This document shows, in pieces, positions 1 through 8,100 of a DNA stretch of 22,646 bases. The translations under genes were made by a program, and so were the position numbers. The first letter of the stretch is position 1; each line of letters opens with the position of its first letter. The notes below the pieces were generated by a model. The model did not search any database and was not told where the DNA came from. It worked only from the letters and a program-made list of their open reading frames with translations. The DNA lies in the NCBI GenBank assembly GCA_945865745.1, contig CAMBFP010000003.1:1-22646 (forward strand), written 5' to 3'. The DNA is from Rhizobium sp. Q54 (lineage in GTDB: Bacteria; Pseudomonadota; Alphaproteobacteria; Rickettsiales; UBA1997).

Positions 1-1804
1 GTGCTCTTTCTTTTTGATAAGAAGCAGCAGAAAGCTCTTCAATCACCACTTCACGAACTTCTGCTTTTGCTGCTTCTAACCTTTTTTCTACTGAGGGATT
101 TGAGGAATCATGAGATTCTTCTCTTCCTGATCTTATGCGATATTCTCGATATCTGGATATACTCTCTGCACTTGCCGCTTCTTTATCAGAATAATTATCT
201 TCAACAATTACTTGAGAACCTTTCACGGTAGTTACTTCAATACTATCAAGCACTGACCCTCCTTCTAAGGGATCTGGAGCACCTATAGACAATGCTTCTA
301 ATTCTTCTTCGGAAAGTTTCTTTTTTTCTTCACCAACAAAACTTGCGAAAGGATTCTCTGATGGCACTGTTTCTTGTTTGGAAGCTGCAACAGAAGAACT
401 ATCCATCAATTCTTGTAATTCTTCCCCAGTCTCTGGTTCTTCTCCTAATTCTAATAAACTTGAAGGACCTAAATTAGCTCCAGCTCCCCCCGTGCTAGCT
501 TGTAAATCTTCTTTTGCAGCTTCTAGCGTTTTCATCTTTTCCTCAGGATTTTCTTTGGCATGATTCTCTGGTAGCACTTCTTCTTTGTTAGCTCTAACAA
601 CAATCGATTCTTTTAATCCTTCCCCCCCAGTCTCTGTTTGTTCTTTGAGAGCTTCTTCTGGTCCTAATGGACTTGAAGGTAAATTTCCATTTCCCACCGT
701 GATAGCTTTTACAGCTTCTTCTACAACTTTTAGCGTTTTCTTACTTTCTTTAAGATCTGTAATGCCATTTTCAGCAAATTTAGATGCAGCCCCGCCGACA
801 ATAGTTGGTTTCTTTATAGCATTTTCATGATCTGCTGCTGTTATTTCCCGCTGTGGCGGCTCCATAAACTTTTTCCAAGCCTCTGCATATTTTTGCACAT
901 CTGGATCGTTGAAAATTTCTGGCTTCTCCTCTTCAGGTTTGTGCCCCATATCCCAAGTATAAGCAAGAAATCCAATCGCTAGAATTACGCCAAGTGGAGG
1001 AGCAACTGCCAGAGCCAAAGTAAGAGCTCCTGCCGCCTTGAGTGCATCTGGCATAATTTCCATTGCACTATCCCGATTGGCTTCTTTTTCATCCCTGATC
1101 CTCTGTTCTTCTTGAGTTAATTCTCTTCCTTGTTCTTCGGATGTTAATGAGGCGGTCGGTAATCTTCCCCCTTCAATAGGAGGAGCTGCTGGAGCCAAAT
1201 CAGGAGGAGTTGGCGTCATTTCCCCTGCTTTACCCAAACCATCTGCTTTTTCTTCTTCGATAAGGACTGGAAAAGATTCCTTAAAACCAGAGTTAATTGC
1301 ATCAACCGCAGCTTCATTTTCTCCGCATGATGAAGTTGCCTTACGAACCGCCTCAAGGATTGATAGAGCAATGTCTTCCTTAGGATCTTTTTTCATAGGT
1401 CCTTCCTCGCCAAGAAAGCCAAATGCTGCTATTAGAGAATTAAGTATCGCTGAATTATTTGGGAGATATTCTGGACCTATACCAAGAATTTTCGTTGCGG
1501 CGTTGGCAAAGGTCTTTAATCCAGAATCATTTATCCCTCCCCCTATTTTTTGAATATCAGCAATTTTTTCTTCATTATTTTTACCAGCTTCGCCTTCTGG
1601 CAGATCTCCTGGAGATAAGACTTTAGTCATTTCTTCAAAAGCTTCTTTTACTCCTGAAGCGAATGTAATTAAATCTGGAGATGCTGCCTCCGCCATTGCC
1701 CTAGCTCTTTTAACAATTTCTGGGTTTATTGAGGGAATTTCAGCTGGAGCAGTTTCTGGTTCTGTGAGTTCTTTAGGATCTTCTTCTGTAGCGTCGGACG
1801 GCAT
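1..1804 (-). CDS. Large acidic repeat-containing membrane protein, unknown function (partial, 3' end cut by window edge)
   Basis: The minus strand is open from an ATG at 1804 to the left edge: 601 codons with no stop. I do not recognise the family. Residues 1-250 are hydrophilic. Residues 254-283 form one long hydrophobic stretch containing a Pro-Pro, which could be one membrane span or a hairpin. It is followed by YTWDMGHK and a Glu/Lys-rich region with degenerate tandem repeats of about 69 residues (336-405, 406-474, then a weaker third copy). There is no N-terminal signal peptide, so the hydrophobic segment is the only visible membrane anchor. The start lies 17 nt after the 3' end of tRNA-Val on the same strand, so co-transcription with the tRNA is possible; an AGGTAG about 6 nt before the ATG is a weak ribosome site. 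Composition resembles secreted effectors or surface proteins of host-associated alphaproteobacteria, but that is inference. Confidence 0.8.
   Translation of the reverse strand, partial: MPSDATEEDPKELTEPETAPAEIPSINPEIVKRARAMAEAASPDLITFASGVKEAFEEMTKVLSPGDLPEGEAGKNNEEKIADIQKIGGGINDSGLKTFANAATKILGIGPEYLPNNSAILNSLIAAFGFLGEEGPMKKDPKEDIALSILEAVRKATSSCGENEAAVDAINSGFKESFPVLIEEEKADGLGKAGEMTPTPPDLAPAAPPIEGGRLPTASLTSEEQGRELTQEEQRIRDEKEANRDSAMEIMPDALKAAGALTLALAVAPPLGVILAIGFLAYTWDMGHKPEEEKPEIFNDPDVQKYAEAWKKFMEPPQREITAADHENAIKKPTIVGGAASKFAENGITDLKESKKTLKVVEEAVKAITVGNGNLPSSPLGPEEALKEQTETGGEGLKESIVVRANKEEVLPENHAKENPEEKMKTLEAAKEDLQASTGGAGANLGPSSLLELGEEPETGEELQELMDSSSVAASKQETVPSENPFASFVGEEKKKLSEEELEALSIGAPDPLEGGSVLDSIEVTTVKGSQVIVEDNYSDKEAASAESISRYREYRIRSGREESHDSSNPSVEKRLEAAKAEVREVVIEELSAASYQKERA
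383..799 (-). repeat. Degenerate tandem repeat of about 69 codons inside the left-edge gene
   Basis: Two units lie at 590-799 and 383-589. Anchors: the codons for KTL recur at 728-739 and 521-532 (207 nt apart); the codons for ETG recur about 201 nt apart near 628-636 and 427-435; the codons for PEN/SEN recur about 210 nt apart. A third, weaker unit begins at 382 and runs left (S-K-Q-E-T-V-P-S-E-N). Distances are multiples of three, so the repeats were copied in frame and have diverged by substitution and small in-frame indels. Confidence 0.65.
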
Positions 1805-1821
1805 TATTTCTACCTGTAAAT

Positions 1822-1898
1822 TGGTGGGTGATAGAAGACTCGAACTTCCGACCTCTACGATGTCAACGTAGCGCTCTAACCAACTGAGCTAACCACCC
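1822..1898 (-). tRNA. tRNA-Val (anticodon GAC), CCA encoded
   Basis: The reverse complement folds as a complete 77-nt cloverleaf. The acceptor stem GGGTGGT pairs with ATCACCC (one G-T pair), the D arm is GCTC/GAGC, and the anticodon stem CTACG/CGTAG encloses the loop TTGACAT with anticodon GAC. The variable loop is AGGTC, the T arm GGAAG-TTCGAGT-CTTCT, the discriminator is A, and a genomic CCA follows. GAC decodes GUC and GUU valine codons. Confidence 0.95.
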
Positions 1899-1986
1899 TT
1901 AAATTTTTGATTTTAGATTTTTGACTCTAAGTTTATCTCGAGTTTACCAAATAAAAAACCTGCAATCAAAAATCCAAATTAATTCA

Positions 1987-2661
1987 ATGAAAGCAATCCT
2001 TCTTTTAAGTGGCGGACTTGATTCAGCAACGGTTGCAGCAATCGCCAAAAAATCTGGATTCGAAATCTACGCGTTGAGTTTTGATTACGGACAGCGTCAC
2101 AAAACCGAGCTTGAATCAGCAAAAAAAATCGCCGAGCTCAGTGGGTTTGCTGAACATAAAATTGCCAAAATTGATTTAAGAATTTTTGGCGGATCTGCCT
2201 TAACTTCTGATATCCCAATGCCAACAGTGCCAAGCATTGCGATCCCAATCACTTATGTTCCAGCCCGCAATACCATCTTTCTTTCTTACGCACTTGCCTA
2301 CGCCGAAGTGGTGGGTGCTTTTGATATTTTTGTTGGAGTGAATGTTGTTGATTACAGCGGCTATCCAGATTGTCGTCCGGATTTTATTCGCGCTTTTGAA
2401 AAACTGGCAAATCTTGCGACTGCCGTGGGCGTTGAAGGGAAGGGTGAATTTAAAATTCACGCGCCGCTGATTAAAATGAGTAAAAAAGAAATCATCGAAG
2501 CGGGAATTAAACTTGGAGTTGACTATTCTCAGACTCATTCCTGTTACGATCCAATTATGAGAGATGAAAAGATTTATGCTTGCGGCAAATGCGAGTCCTG
2601 CCAATTACGTCTCGCTGGTTTTGCTTCGGCTAATTTGAGTGATCCAATTTATTATTTTTAA
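1987..2661 (+). CDS. queC: 7-cyano-7-deazaguanine synthase QueC
   Basis: QueC converts 7-carboxy-7-deazaguanine to preQ0 with ATP and ammonia, in the cytoplasmic queuosine tRNA-modification pathway. The 224-residue protein has the PP-loop ATP site SGGLDS at residues 8-13, the family blocks FDYGQRH (32-38) and VPARN (91-95), and four Cys (186, 199, 202, 205) in the HSCYDP...CGKCESC arrangement that binds zinc. Length matches the family (about 220-230). The ATG at 1987 is chosen because the PP-loop normally starts within the first ten residues; the 22 upstream in-frame residues are low-complexity and unlike the family. No clear Shine-Dalgarno is visible. No other queuosine gene is in the window. 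The prepilin-like gene follows after 4 nt. Confidence 0.96.
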   Translation: MKAILLLSGGLDSATVAAIAKKSGFEIYALSFDYGQRHKTELESAKKIAELSGFAEHKIAKIDLRIFGGSALTSDIPMPTVPSIAIPITYVPARNTIFLSYALAYAEVVGAFDIFVGVNVVDYSGYPDCRPDFIRAFEKLANLATAVGVEGKGEFKIHAPLIKMSKKEIIEAGIKLGVDYSQTHSCYDPIMRDEKIYACGKCESCQLRLAGFASANLSDPIYYF

Positions 2662-2665
2662 AATC

Positions 2666-3682
2666 ATGAAAAAATTTTCTCACCATCAAAAGGCCTTCTC
2701 TCTCGTGGAGTTGTCTGTGGTTATTTTAATCATTGGAATCTTGATTGCTGTGGTTTCACAGGGGACTGATTTGTTAGCTGCTTACAAAAAAACAGCTGCC
2801 CAAAAACTTACTAAAACATCAAGAGTTTCTAGTGTTGGTGGTTTGGTTTTGTGGTATGAAACTAGTTTAGATGAAAGTTTTTCAGATTCTGATGAAGTTG
2901 ATGGTGTGGTGGTTTCGCAGTGGGGCGATGTTAATCCGCAGAACTCAATAAAATTAAACGCCAAGGCCGGACAGAAGACGGATAGCGCTCAGATTACTTA
3001 CAATGTTGCTTCGGGTGGAACTAGCGCAAATACAAGTGGCCCGACTTATGTTGAGAATGGCATTAATAATCTTCCTACTTTGCGATTCACTAATAATGGC
3101 ACCAGCGCTTACAGATATCTCGCTGTGGATAAGCAAATGAGCAACATACCAAATGACAGCATGACGTTGTTCTTGGTGATGCGTTACCGCAGTGGTGCAG
3201 GATTTTTTGTGGATAGAGTTTGTAACATTGGAGGTGTGCCTAATAGCAATTGCAGCCTCACTCCTCAGCAAGGAAATCCATCATTTGAATTGCACCTGCA
3301 ATCAGATGGGTCTCTAAGTCCTTACATCAGGTCTAATGGTGCAAATTTCCCCAGTATTAATGCTGCTGGTTGGGATAGTGGATATAATTTGTTATCAGGA
3401 AAAGATTATGTTCTTACCCTACAAAGGGATTATGGAGGAAGTTTTACACTTTACGTGAATGGCAATTCAACTTACTCTGGCGGCATTCCAAGTAAGGTGG
3501 ATGATGGTGCGGCAATTAGTCTCGATCCTTTTAAGATAGGGCGTCATACCTCAGACAATGGCGAAAATACAGATTTCGACATGTCTGAATTTATTTTCTT
3601 CTCAGGTCCGATGAGAGTTAATAGTCGCAAAGAAATCGAAGATTATCTCGGCAAAAAATATAACATTGCGATCACTCATTAA
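2666..3682 (+). CDS. Prepilin-type N-terminal protein with LamG/concanavalin A-like domain
   Basis: A 338-residue protein starting MKKFSHHQKA. A type IV prepilin/pseudopilin leader is followed by FSLVELSVVILIIGILIAVV: predicted cleavage A10/F11, with the conserved Glu at mature +5 (E15) and a hydrophobic helix. Ala rather than Gly at -1 is less usual. From about residue 55 the sequence is beta-rich: LVLWYE, SQWGD, LRF near a YL, a strand series with FTLYVNG, and the ending EIEDYLGKKY. This is typical of LamG-like jellyroll domains on secreted proteins. The likely product is a minor pseudopilin or inner-membrane-anchored protein displaying a carbohydrate- or protein-binding domain. It begins 4 nt after queC; no pilus assembly genes are nearby. 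ATG 2666 is used because it places the leader at the N-terminus. Confidence 0.8.
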   Translation: MKKFSHHQKAFSLVELSVVILIIGILIAVVSQGTDLLAAYKKTAAQKLTKTSRVSSVGGLVLWYETSLDESFSDSDEVDGVVVSQWGDVNPQNSIKLNAKAGQKTDSAQITYNVASGGTSANTSGPTYVENGINNLPTLRFTNNGTSAYRYLAVDKQMSNIPNDSMTLFLVMRYRSGAGFFVDRVCNIGGVPNSNCSLTPQQGNPSFELHLQSDGSLSPYIRSNGANFPSINAAGWDSGYNLLSGKDYVLTLQRDYGGSFTLYVNGNSTYSGGIPSKVDDGAAISLDPFKIGRHTSDNGENTDFDMSEFIFFSGPMRVNSRKEIEDYLGKKYNIAITH

Positions 3683-3703
3683 CTAATTTTTTACCCACTT
3701 GAA

Positions 3704-3728
3704 TGACGAGGTTAATCTTATCTCGTCA
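3704..3728. other. Inverted repeat between convergent genes (possible weak bidirectional terminator)
   Basis: TGACGAG (3704-3710) pairs with CTCGTCA (3722-3728) around an 11-nt AT-rich loop, in the 51-nt gap between the stops of the prepilin-like gene and pepF. No T-tract follows on either strand, so intrinsic termination is uncertain. Confidence 0.3.
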
Positions 3729-3733
3729 CAAAT

Positions 3734-5488
3734 TTACTCATCTAGTTGATCGATATAGCCACTAATCACATCAAGCCCAGCCTGCCAAAATTTCGCATCA
3801 GCAATCGATAATCCAAAAGGCTCAAGCATTTCTTTGTGATGCTTAGAGCCTCCAGCAGCAAGCATTGCCAAATATTTCTCTTCGAAGTTTTTCACTTTTC
3901 CTGATTTATAAATTCCATAAAGTGAATTCACCAAACAATCACCAAATGCGTAAGCATAAACGTAAAAAGGAGAATGAATGAAGTGTGGAATGTAGCACCA
4001 GAAAAAGCGATATTCTTCGTCAAATTTAAAAGCTGATCCGAGACTTTCTTTTTGAATATCCATCCAAAATTTACAGAGCTGCTCAAGTGAGATCTCTTCG
4101 TTTTTTCTAGCCGCGTGCACTTTAGTTTCAAATTCCAAAAAGGCGATTTGACGAACTACAGTGTTGATCATGTCTTCAACTTTTGCGGCGATAATTAATT
4201 TTTTCTTCTCTGAATTTTTCTCGTTTTTAAGAATTTTTTGGAAAGTTAATTGCTCGCCAAAAACTGAAGCAGTTTCTGCAAGAGTAAGTGGAGTGCCAGC
4301 CATCAAAGCCCCTTGAGCGCGCGCTAGATATTGATGCACGCCATGTCCAAGTTCATGCGCTAAGGTCATCACATCGCGAGTTTTTCCTTGGTAATTCATT
4401 AAAATGTAGGGATGAACCGAGGGAACACAGGAGTGAGAAAATGCACCTGAATCCTTGCCAGATCTGACTTTAGCATCGATCCAATTTTTCTTAAAAAATA
4501 TTTCACCGATCTTTCTCATCTCCGGAGAAAATTCTTCGTAAGCCTCTAGAACTAAGTTCTTAGCGCTTTCCCAAGGAATAATTTTATTTTCAGCTTTGCT
4601 TAATGGCGCGTTACGATCCCAATAATTCATCACTTTTTTGCCAAGCATTTTGGCCTTAATCTTGTAGTAGCGGTGCGAAATATTAACGTAATTTTTCTTC
4701 ACCTGATTCACCAAAAGATCAACAACTTCATCCTCAACAAAATTACTTAGATTTCTTGCTGATATTGGCTTTGCAAACCCTCGCCACTCATCTTCAACCG
4801 CCTTGTCTTTGGCTAAAATATTGGTGATAAAAGCAAAAGTTTTTGAATTTTCTTCGAAGGTTTTTCCGATTGATTTCGCCGCATCTTTTCTAATTTTTTC
4901 GTCAGGGTTGCTGAGTAAATTAAAAATTTCTTGCGACGACAAAACTTTGCCACGGTAAGAAAATTTTAGATTACTAACAGTCTCATCAAATAAGCGTACA
5001 AAGGCATTGCGGCCGCTAATATTTTTTTCTAAAGAGAATTTTTCTAACTCATTTGAGAGTTGATATTTTTTGAAAGCACGACTGTCGCGAATGAAGGGTT
5101 GATATTTTTTTAACTCCGAACTTTTTAGTTTCTTTTCGTCAATTTTGTTGAGCTCTAGGGTAAAAAAAATCAGCTGCGATTCAAATTTGCTCAGCGTTTC
5201 CGAGGTGTTTTGATAGAAAGAAATATTTGCCTGATTCGATAAATCAGCGGCGTAAATCAAGTAAGAATAGCTAGAAATTTTGCCGATTTGCTCGGAGATT
5301 TTTTCATAAGTTTCAATTGCCGTAAAAAGCTGAGAAGCGCTGAGTTTGCTGACTTTACCAACAAAATCCTTAGAAAATTTTTCACTCGCTTTCTCGATAT
5401 TTTTTATTTCGAGAGAAATTTTTTTGTCTTTTGGTGAAGAGTAAAAATCTGAGAGATTCCACTCCGGAACATTTTTTAAATTTTTCAT
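3734..5488 (-). CDS. pepF: Oligoendopeptidase F (peptidase family M3B)
   Basis: A cytoplasmic zinc metallopeptidase that cleaves oligopeptides. The 584-residue length is typical of the family (about 590-600). The zinc site is clear: HELGHGVH at residues 378-385 gives the HExxH motif (H378, E379, H382), and AETASVFGE supplies the third ligand E405. The N-terminal half is the helical PepF N domain with many Lys/Glu. Near the C-terminus, YRFFWCYIPHFIHSPFYVYAY matches the family signature around the substrate-binding tyrosines. The ATG at 5488 gives the expected N-terminus with PEWNLSDFY. It is 51 nt downstream of the methyltransferase gene and probably the last gene of the murJ-methyltransferase-pepF run. 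Confidence 0.95.
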   Translation of the reverse strand: MKNLKNVPEWNLSDFYSSPKDKKISLEIKNIEKASEKFSKDFVGKVSKLSASQLFTAIETYEKISEQIGKISSYSYLIYAADLSNQANISFYQNTSETLSKFESQLIFFTLELNKIDEKKLKSSELKKYQPFIRDSRAFKKYQLSNELEKFSLEKNISGRNAFVRLFDETVSNLKFSYRGKVLSSQEIFNLLSNPDEKIRKDAAKSIGKTFEENSKTFAFITNILAKDKAVEDEWRGFAKPISARNLSNFVEDEVVDLLVNQVKKNYVNISHRYYKIKAKMLGKKVMNYWDRNAPLSKAENKIIPWESAKNLVLEAYEEFSPEMRKIGEIFFKKNWIDAKVRSGKDSGAFSHSCVPSVHPYILMNYQGKTRDVMTLAHELGHGVHQYLARAQGALMAGTPLTLAETASVFGEQLTFQKILKNEKNSEKKKLIIAAKVEDMINTVVRQIAFLEFETKVHAARKNEEISLEQLCKFWMDIQKESLGSAFKFDEEYRFFWCYIPHFIHSPFYVYAYAFGDCLVNSLYGIYKSGKVKNFEEKYLAMLAAGGSKHHKEMLEPFGLSIADAKFWQAGLDVISGYIDQLDE

Positions 5489-5504
5489 TTTGATTTAATT
5501 TTTC

Positions 5505-5528
5505 TTGTCCTCTCTTTTTTGGGGACAA
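5505..5528 (-). other. Hairpin just upstream of pepF
   Basis: In the gap between the methyltransferase gene and pepF, TTGTCCTC (5505-5512) can pair with GGGGACAA (5521-5528), with one G-T pair around an 8-nt T-rich loop. On the transcribed strand the 3' arm carries GAGGA, about 19 nt before the pepF ATG, which is too far for an ordinary ribosome site. There is no following T-tract. It could be a processing or attenuation structure, or chance. Confidence 0.25.
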
Positions 5529-5539
5529 AGAAGATTTAA

Positions 5540-6526
5540 CTATTTTTTGAAGATCGCCACCAGCTCTAAATGGTTGGTAGCGTAAAATTGATCGATGGCG
5601 GTGAGATTTTTAATTTTGAACCCAGCGTCAATTAAAATCTTAGTATCGCGCTTAAAACTTTCTGGATTACAGGAGACGTAAATCAAATTTTTTAATGACG
5701 ATTTAGCAATTTCTAAAATCTGTGGAGATCCGCCATTTCTGGGCGGATTAATAATTGCTAGGTCGAACAACTTTAATTCTCTTGCGGTGATCGGTGAAGA
5801 AAAAACATCGCGAACCAGGCCTTTTATTCTGCTTCCTAAATCATTTTCAGCCGCGTTTTTATTGAGCATATCAATCATCTTTTGACTTCCTTCAAAGGCG
5901 GAAATCGATTTTACTAAATCGTGAATAGCAAAAGAATAAGCGCCAAATCCCGAGTAAATATCGACGACATGAATTGGTTGCAAAATTGAACTGCGAATAA
6001 TTTTAATAATATTCTCAAGTCCTAACCGGGTTGCTTGTATGAAGATGTCAGAATCTAAATTGATTTTAAAATCTGTAAAAAAAATCTGATTTTTTCTGAG
6101 TAAAAAAATTGGCGATATGCTGTCTTTAACTCGACTGGAAATGTTGAGATTTTTTTCTTTGGCAAAAGCGATTAATTTTTGAATCTGTGAAAAATTTGGC
6201 TCTTTTTTTGCGGTTAACACAAGATCTAGGCCATTGTCAAATAAGGTTACCGTAGCTTGAGAGTAAAAATTTTGTTCCTGAGTTTTTAGAAAATGTTTTA
6301 GTGGTAAAATCAGTGCTGAAATTTCTTTTTCAGCCGAGGAATCATCTTCGATTTCAATTAAGTTGTGAGATTTTTCGGCGAAAGATCCGAGGCGATTTTT
6401 TCCATCAATTTGAAAAGTTACTTTGCGGCGTGAATAGCCGCCAATCGAGATCCAGCTAATGTCGGCACAATAGTCACCTAATAGTTCACGTAGAGAATCT
6501 TTTTTAAACTGAGGGAATTGCGTCAT
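5540..6526 (-). CDS. TrmA/RlmD-family SAM-dependent RNA (uracil-C5) methyltransferase, short form
   Basis: The 328-residue protein has the TrmA/RlmCD core. FIQAT (162-166) corresponds to the Gln-containing motif before the methyltransferase fold, DIYSGFGAYSF (189-199) is the SAM-binding motif I, NPPRNG (260-265) replaces the usual DPPR.G, and YVSCNP (283-288) carries the presumed catalytic C286. HLELVA near the end carries the presumed general base E321. It is shorter than typical RlmD (about 430 residues): no TRAM domain and no four-Cys [4Fe-4S] cluster pattern is visible. The family methylates C5 of uridines in 23S rRNA (U747 or U1939) or tRNA U54; which target applies here cannot be told. 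The start overlaps the end of murJ by 23 nt. Confidence 0.85.
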   Translation of the reverse strand: MTQFPQFKKDSLRELLGDYCADISWISIGGYSRRKVTFQIDGKNRLGSFAEKSHNLIEIEDDSSAEKEISALILPLKHFLKTQEQNFYSQATVTLFDNGLDLVLTAKKEPNFSQIQKLIAFAKEKNLNISSRVKDSISPIFLLRKNQIFFTDFKINLDSDIFIQATRLGLENIIKIIRSSILQPIHVVDIYSGFGAYSFAIHDLVKSISAFEGSQKMIDMLNKNAAENDLGSRIKGLVRDVFSSPITARELKLFDLAIINPPRNGGSPQILEIAKSSLKNLIYVSCNPESFKRDTKILIDAGFKIKNLTAIDQFYATNHLELVAIFKK

Positions 6527-8060
6527 TCTTTTTTCTGCGAAGTATGTGTGCTTTAAGTAGGATATCCAAGCTTCCAGAGAAGTAGGAGGTGATTAAGTAA
6601 ATGATTAAACCGACTGCGATCATCGTGACTAATTCTGCTATTCTGCCTAGTTCGTCATTTTTAGCAAATAACTCACGAAGCAAGTAAAGAGTAAGTGCCA
6701 TGGCAAGAGCGGGAATAAAAATTAGAACAAATTTTTTGACGAAATTTTTCTCGAAACGGAAATGTTTTTTCTTAATTAAACTGGTGATAAGTAAGGTGAG
6801 ATTGAAATAGCTAGAGATCACCGAAGCAAGCACGATGCCGATATAGCCGAAATTCATCGAGAAGAAAATTACATTGAGTAGGGCATTATTGATTAGGCAA
6901 ATAAAGGCAATATTCATAGGCGTTTTAGTGTCGCCACGCGAGAAGAATGATGGCTCCATAACCTTCACCAGAACGTAAGAAGGCAGGCCAAAAGAGTAGA
7001 ACATCAAGGCTTGGGCAACAAAAAAACTTTCCTTTGAAGTGAATGCTCCGCGTTCAAAAAGCGAAGAGATGATTGGATAAGAAAGTACGGTGAGAGCAAG
7101 AGTGGCGGGTATTACCAAGATCATTCCCACCTCCAGTGCCATGTTTTGTAACTTAATCGCTTCGTCAAATTCGTGCGATTTTATTTTGCGCGAAAGAGCG
7201 GGAAGTAAGGCGATGCCAATCGCGATTCCAATCATCGCCAGAGGTAGTTGGTTGATGCGATCAGCGTAATAAAGATAAGAAACTGCGCCAGAAATCATGC
7301 TCGCGAATATTGAATCGACCAACAAGTTGATTTGCATGACATTGGCGCCAATCACTCCTGGCACTAGTTTCCGGAAGAATTTTTTGATGTCGGAATTGAT
7401 CGTAGGAAAATTTGGATAAACCAAAAACCCGGCTTTGATGGTGAAGAAAAGCAGCCAGAGAAATTGTAAAATTCCGGCGATGAAAACACCCCAGGAAAGT
7501 GCGTAGGCGTAGTTTGGAGCGATTGGTCCAAAAACAAAAACGGAAGCGATTAATGTTGCGTTTAAGATGATTGGTGAAGAGGCGGGAACGGCGAATTTAT
7601 TTAATGAGTTCAGAATTCCTGAGCATAAAGAAACCAGTGAAATGAAGATTAAATAAAAAATTGTGATGCGCGAAAGATTGATGAGAAGACTAGATTTTTC
7701 TGGGTCGCTGAAGAATCCGGGAAATAAAATTTTCATGAAAGTTGGCATGAAAATTTGGAAGAGGATGGTGAAGAAAAGTAGAGCGTAAAAAAGTATCGAG
7801 AAAATATTTCTGACAAAAAATTTCTCATCTTCATCAGTTTTTTTATCTTGCAGCTTCTCGATGAAGATTGGCACAAATGCTGAGTTGAAGGCGCCTTCGG
7901 CAAATATGCGGCGGAAGAAATTTGGTAAACGAAATGCAGCGAAAAATGCATCTGATAACATGCTAACGCCGACATATCGTGCGATCAAAATGTCGCGCAC
8001 AAAACCAAGAATGCGCGAGAGAGAAATGAAGAAAGAGATTGTGAAGATTGAGCGGAGCAT
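6504..8060 (-). CDS. murJ: Lipid II flippase MurJ
   Basis: MurJ (MVF/MviN, MOP superfamily) moves lipid II across the inner membrane for peptidoglycan synthesis. The 518-residue protein is almost wholly hydrophobic, consistent with about 14 membrane helices. The N-terminal signature is clear: SRILGFVRD, then DAFFAAFRLPNFFRRIFAEG and AFNSAFVPIF, giving the conserved Arg residues of the central cavity. The ATG at 8060 is chosen because MLRSIFTISFF matches the family's start. The frame stays open back to 8147, but those 29 extra codons are encoded largely by a palindromic intergenic repeat (FDFAQPAKR) and are probably not protein. The gene overlaps the methyltransferase gene by 23 nt, suggesting translational coupling. 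Its presence implies at least residual peptidoglycan synthesis. Confidence 0.95.
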   Translation of the reverse strand: MLRSIFTISFFISLSRILGFVRDILIARYVGVSMLSDAFFAAFRLPNFFRRIFAEGAFNSAFVPIFIEKLQDKKTDEDEKFFVRNIFSILFYALLFFTILFQIFMPTFMKILFPGFFSDPEKSSLLINLSRITIFYLIFISLVSLCSGILNSLNKFAVPASSPIILNATLIASVFVFGPIAPNYAYALSWGVFIAGILQFLWLLFFTIKAGFLVYPNFPTINSDIKKFFRKLVPGVIGANVMQINLLVDSIFASMISGAVSYLYYADRINQLPLAMIGIAIGIALLPALSRKIKSHEFDEAIKLQNMALEVGMILVIPATLALTVLSYPIISSLFERGAFTSKESFFVAQALMFYSFGLPSYVLVKVMEPSFFSRGDTKTPMNIAFICLINNALLNVIFFSMNFGYIGIVLASVISSYFNLTLLITSLIKKKHFRFEKNFVKKFVLIFIPALAMALTLYLLRELFAKNDELGRIAELVTMIAVGLIIYLITSYFSGSLDILLKAHILRRKKNDAIPSV

Positions 8061-8100
8061 TCTGTGAGGGTATTTGTGACTTTTCTCGGATGCGAAAAAT

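Noticed and set aside
378..830. Plus-strand reading frames in the first 1.6 kb
   Set aside because: They are short, Ser/Pro/Leu-rich antisense shadows of the continuous minus-strand frame 1804-1, which has a membrane segment and in-frame repeats.
2200..2604. Minus-strand frame of 134 codons opposite queC
   Set aside because: Antisense shadow of a confidently identified gene, with no family features.
3704..3728. Definite intrinsic terminator
   Set aside because: The stem is only 7-8 bp and no T-tract follows on either strand, so it is listed only as an inverted repeat.
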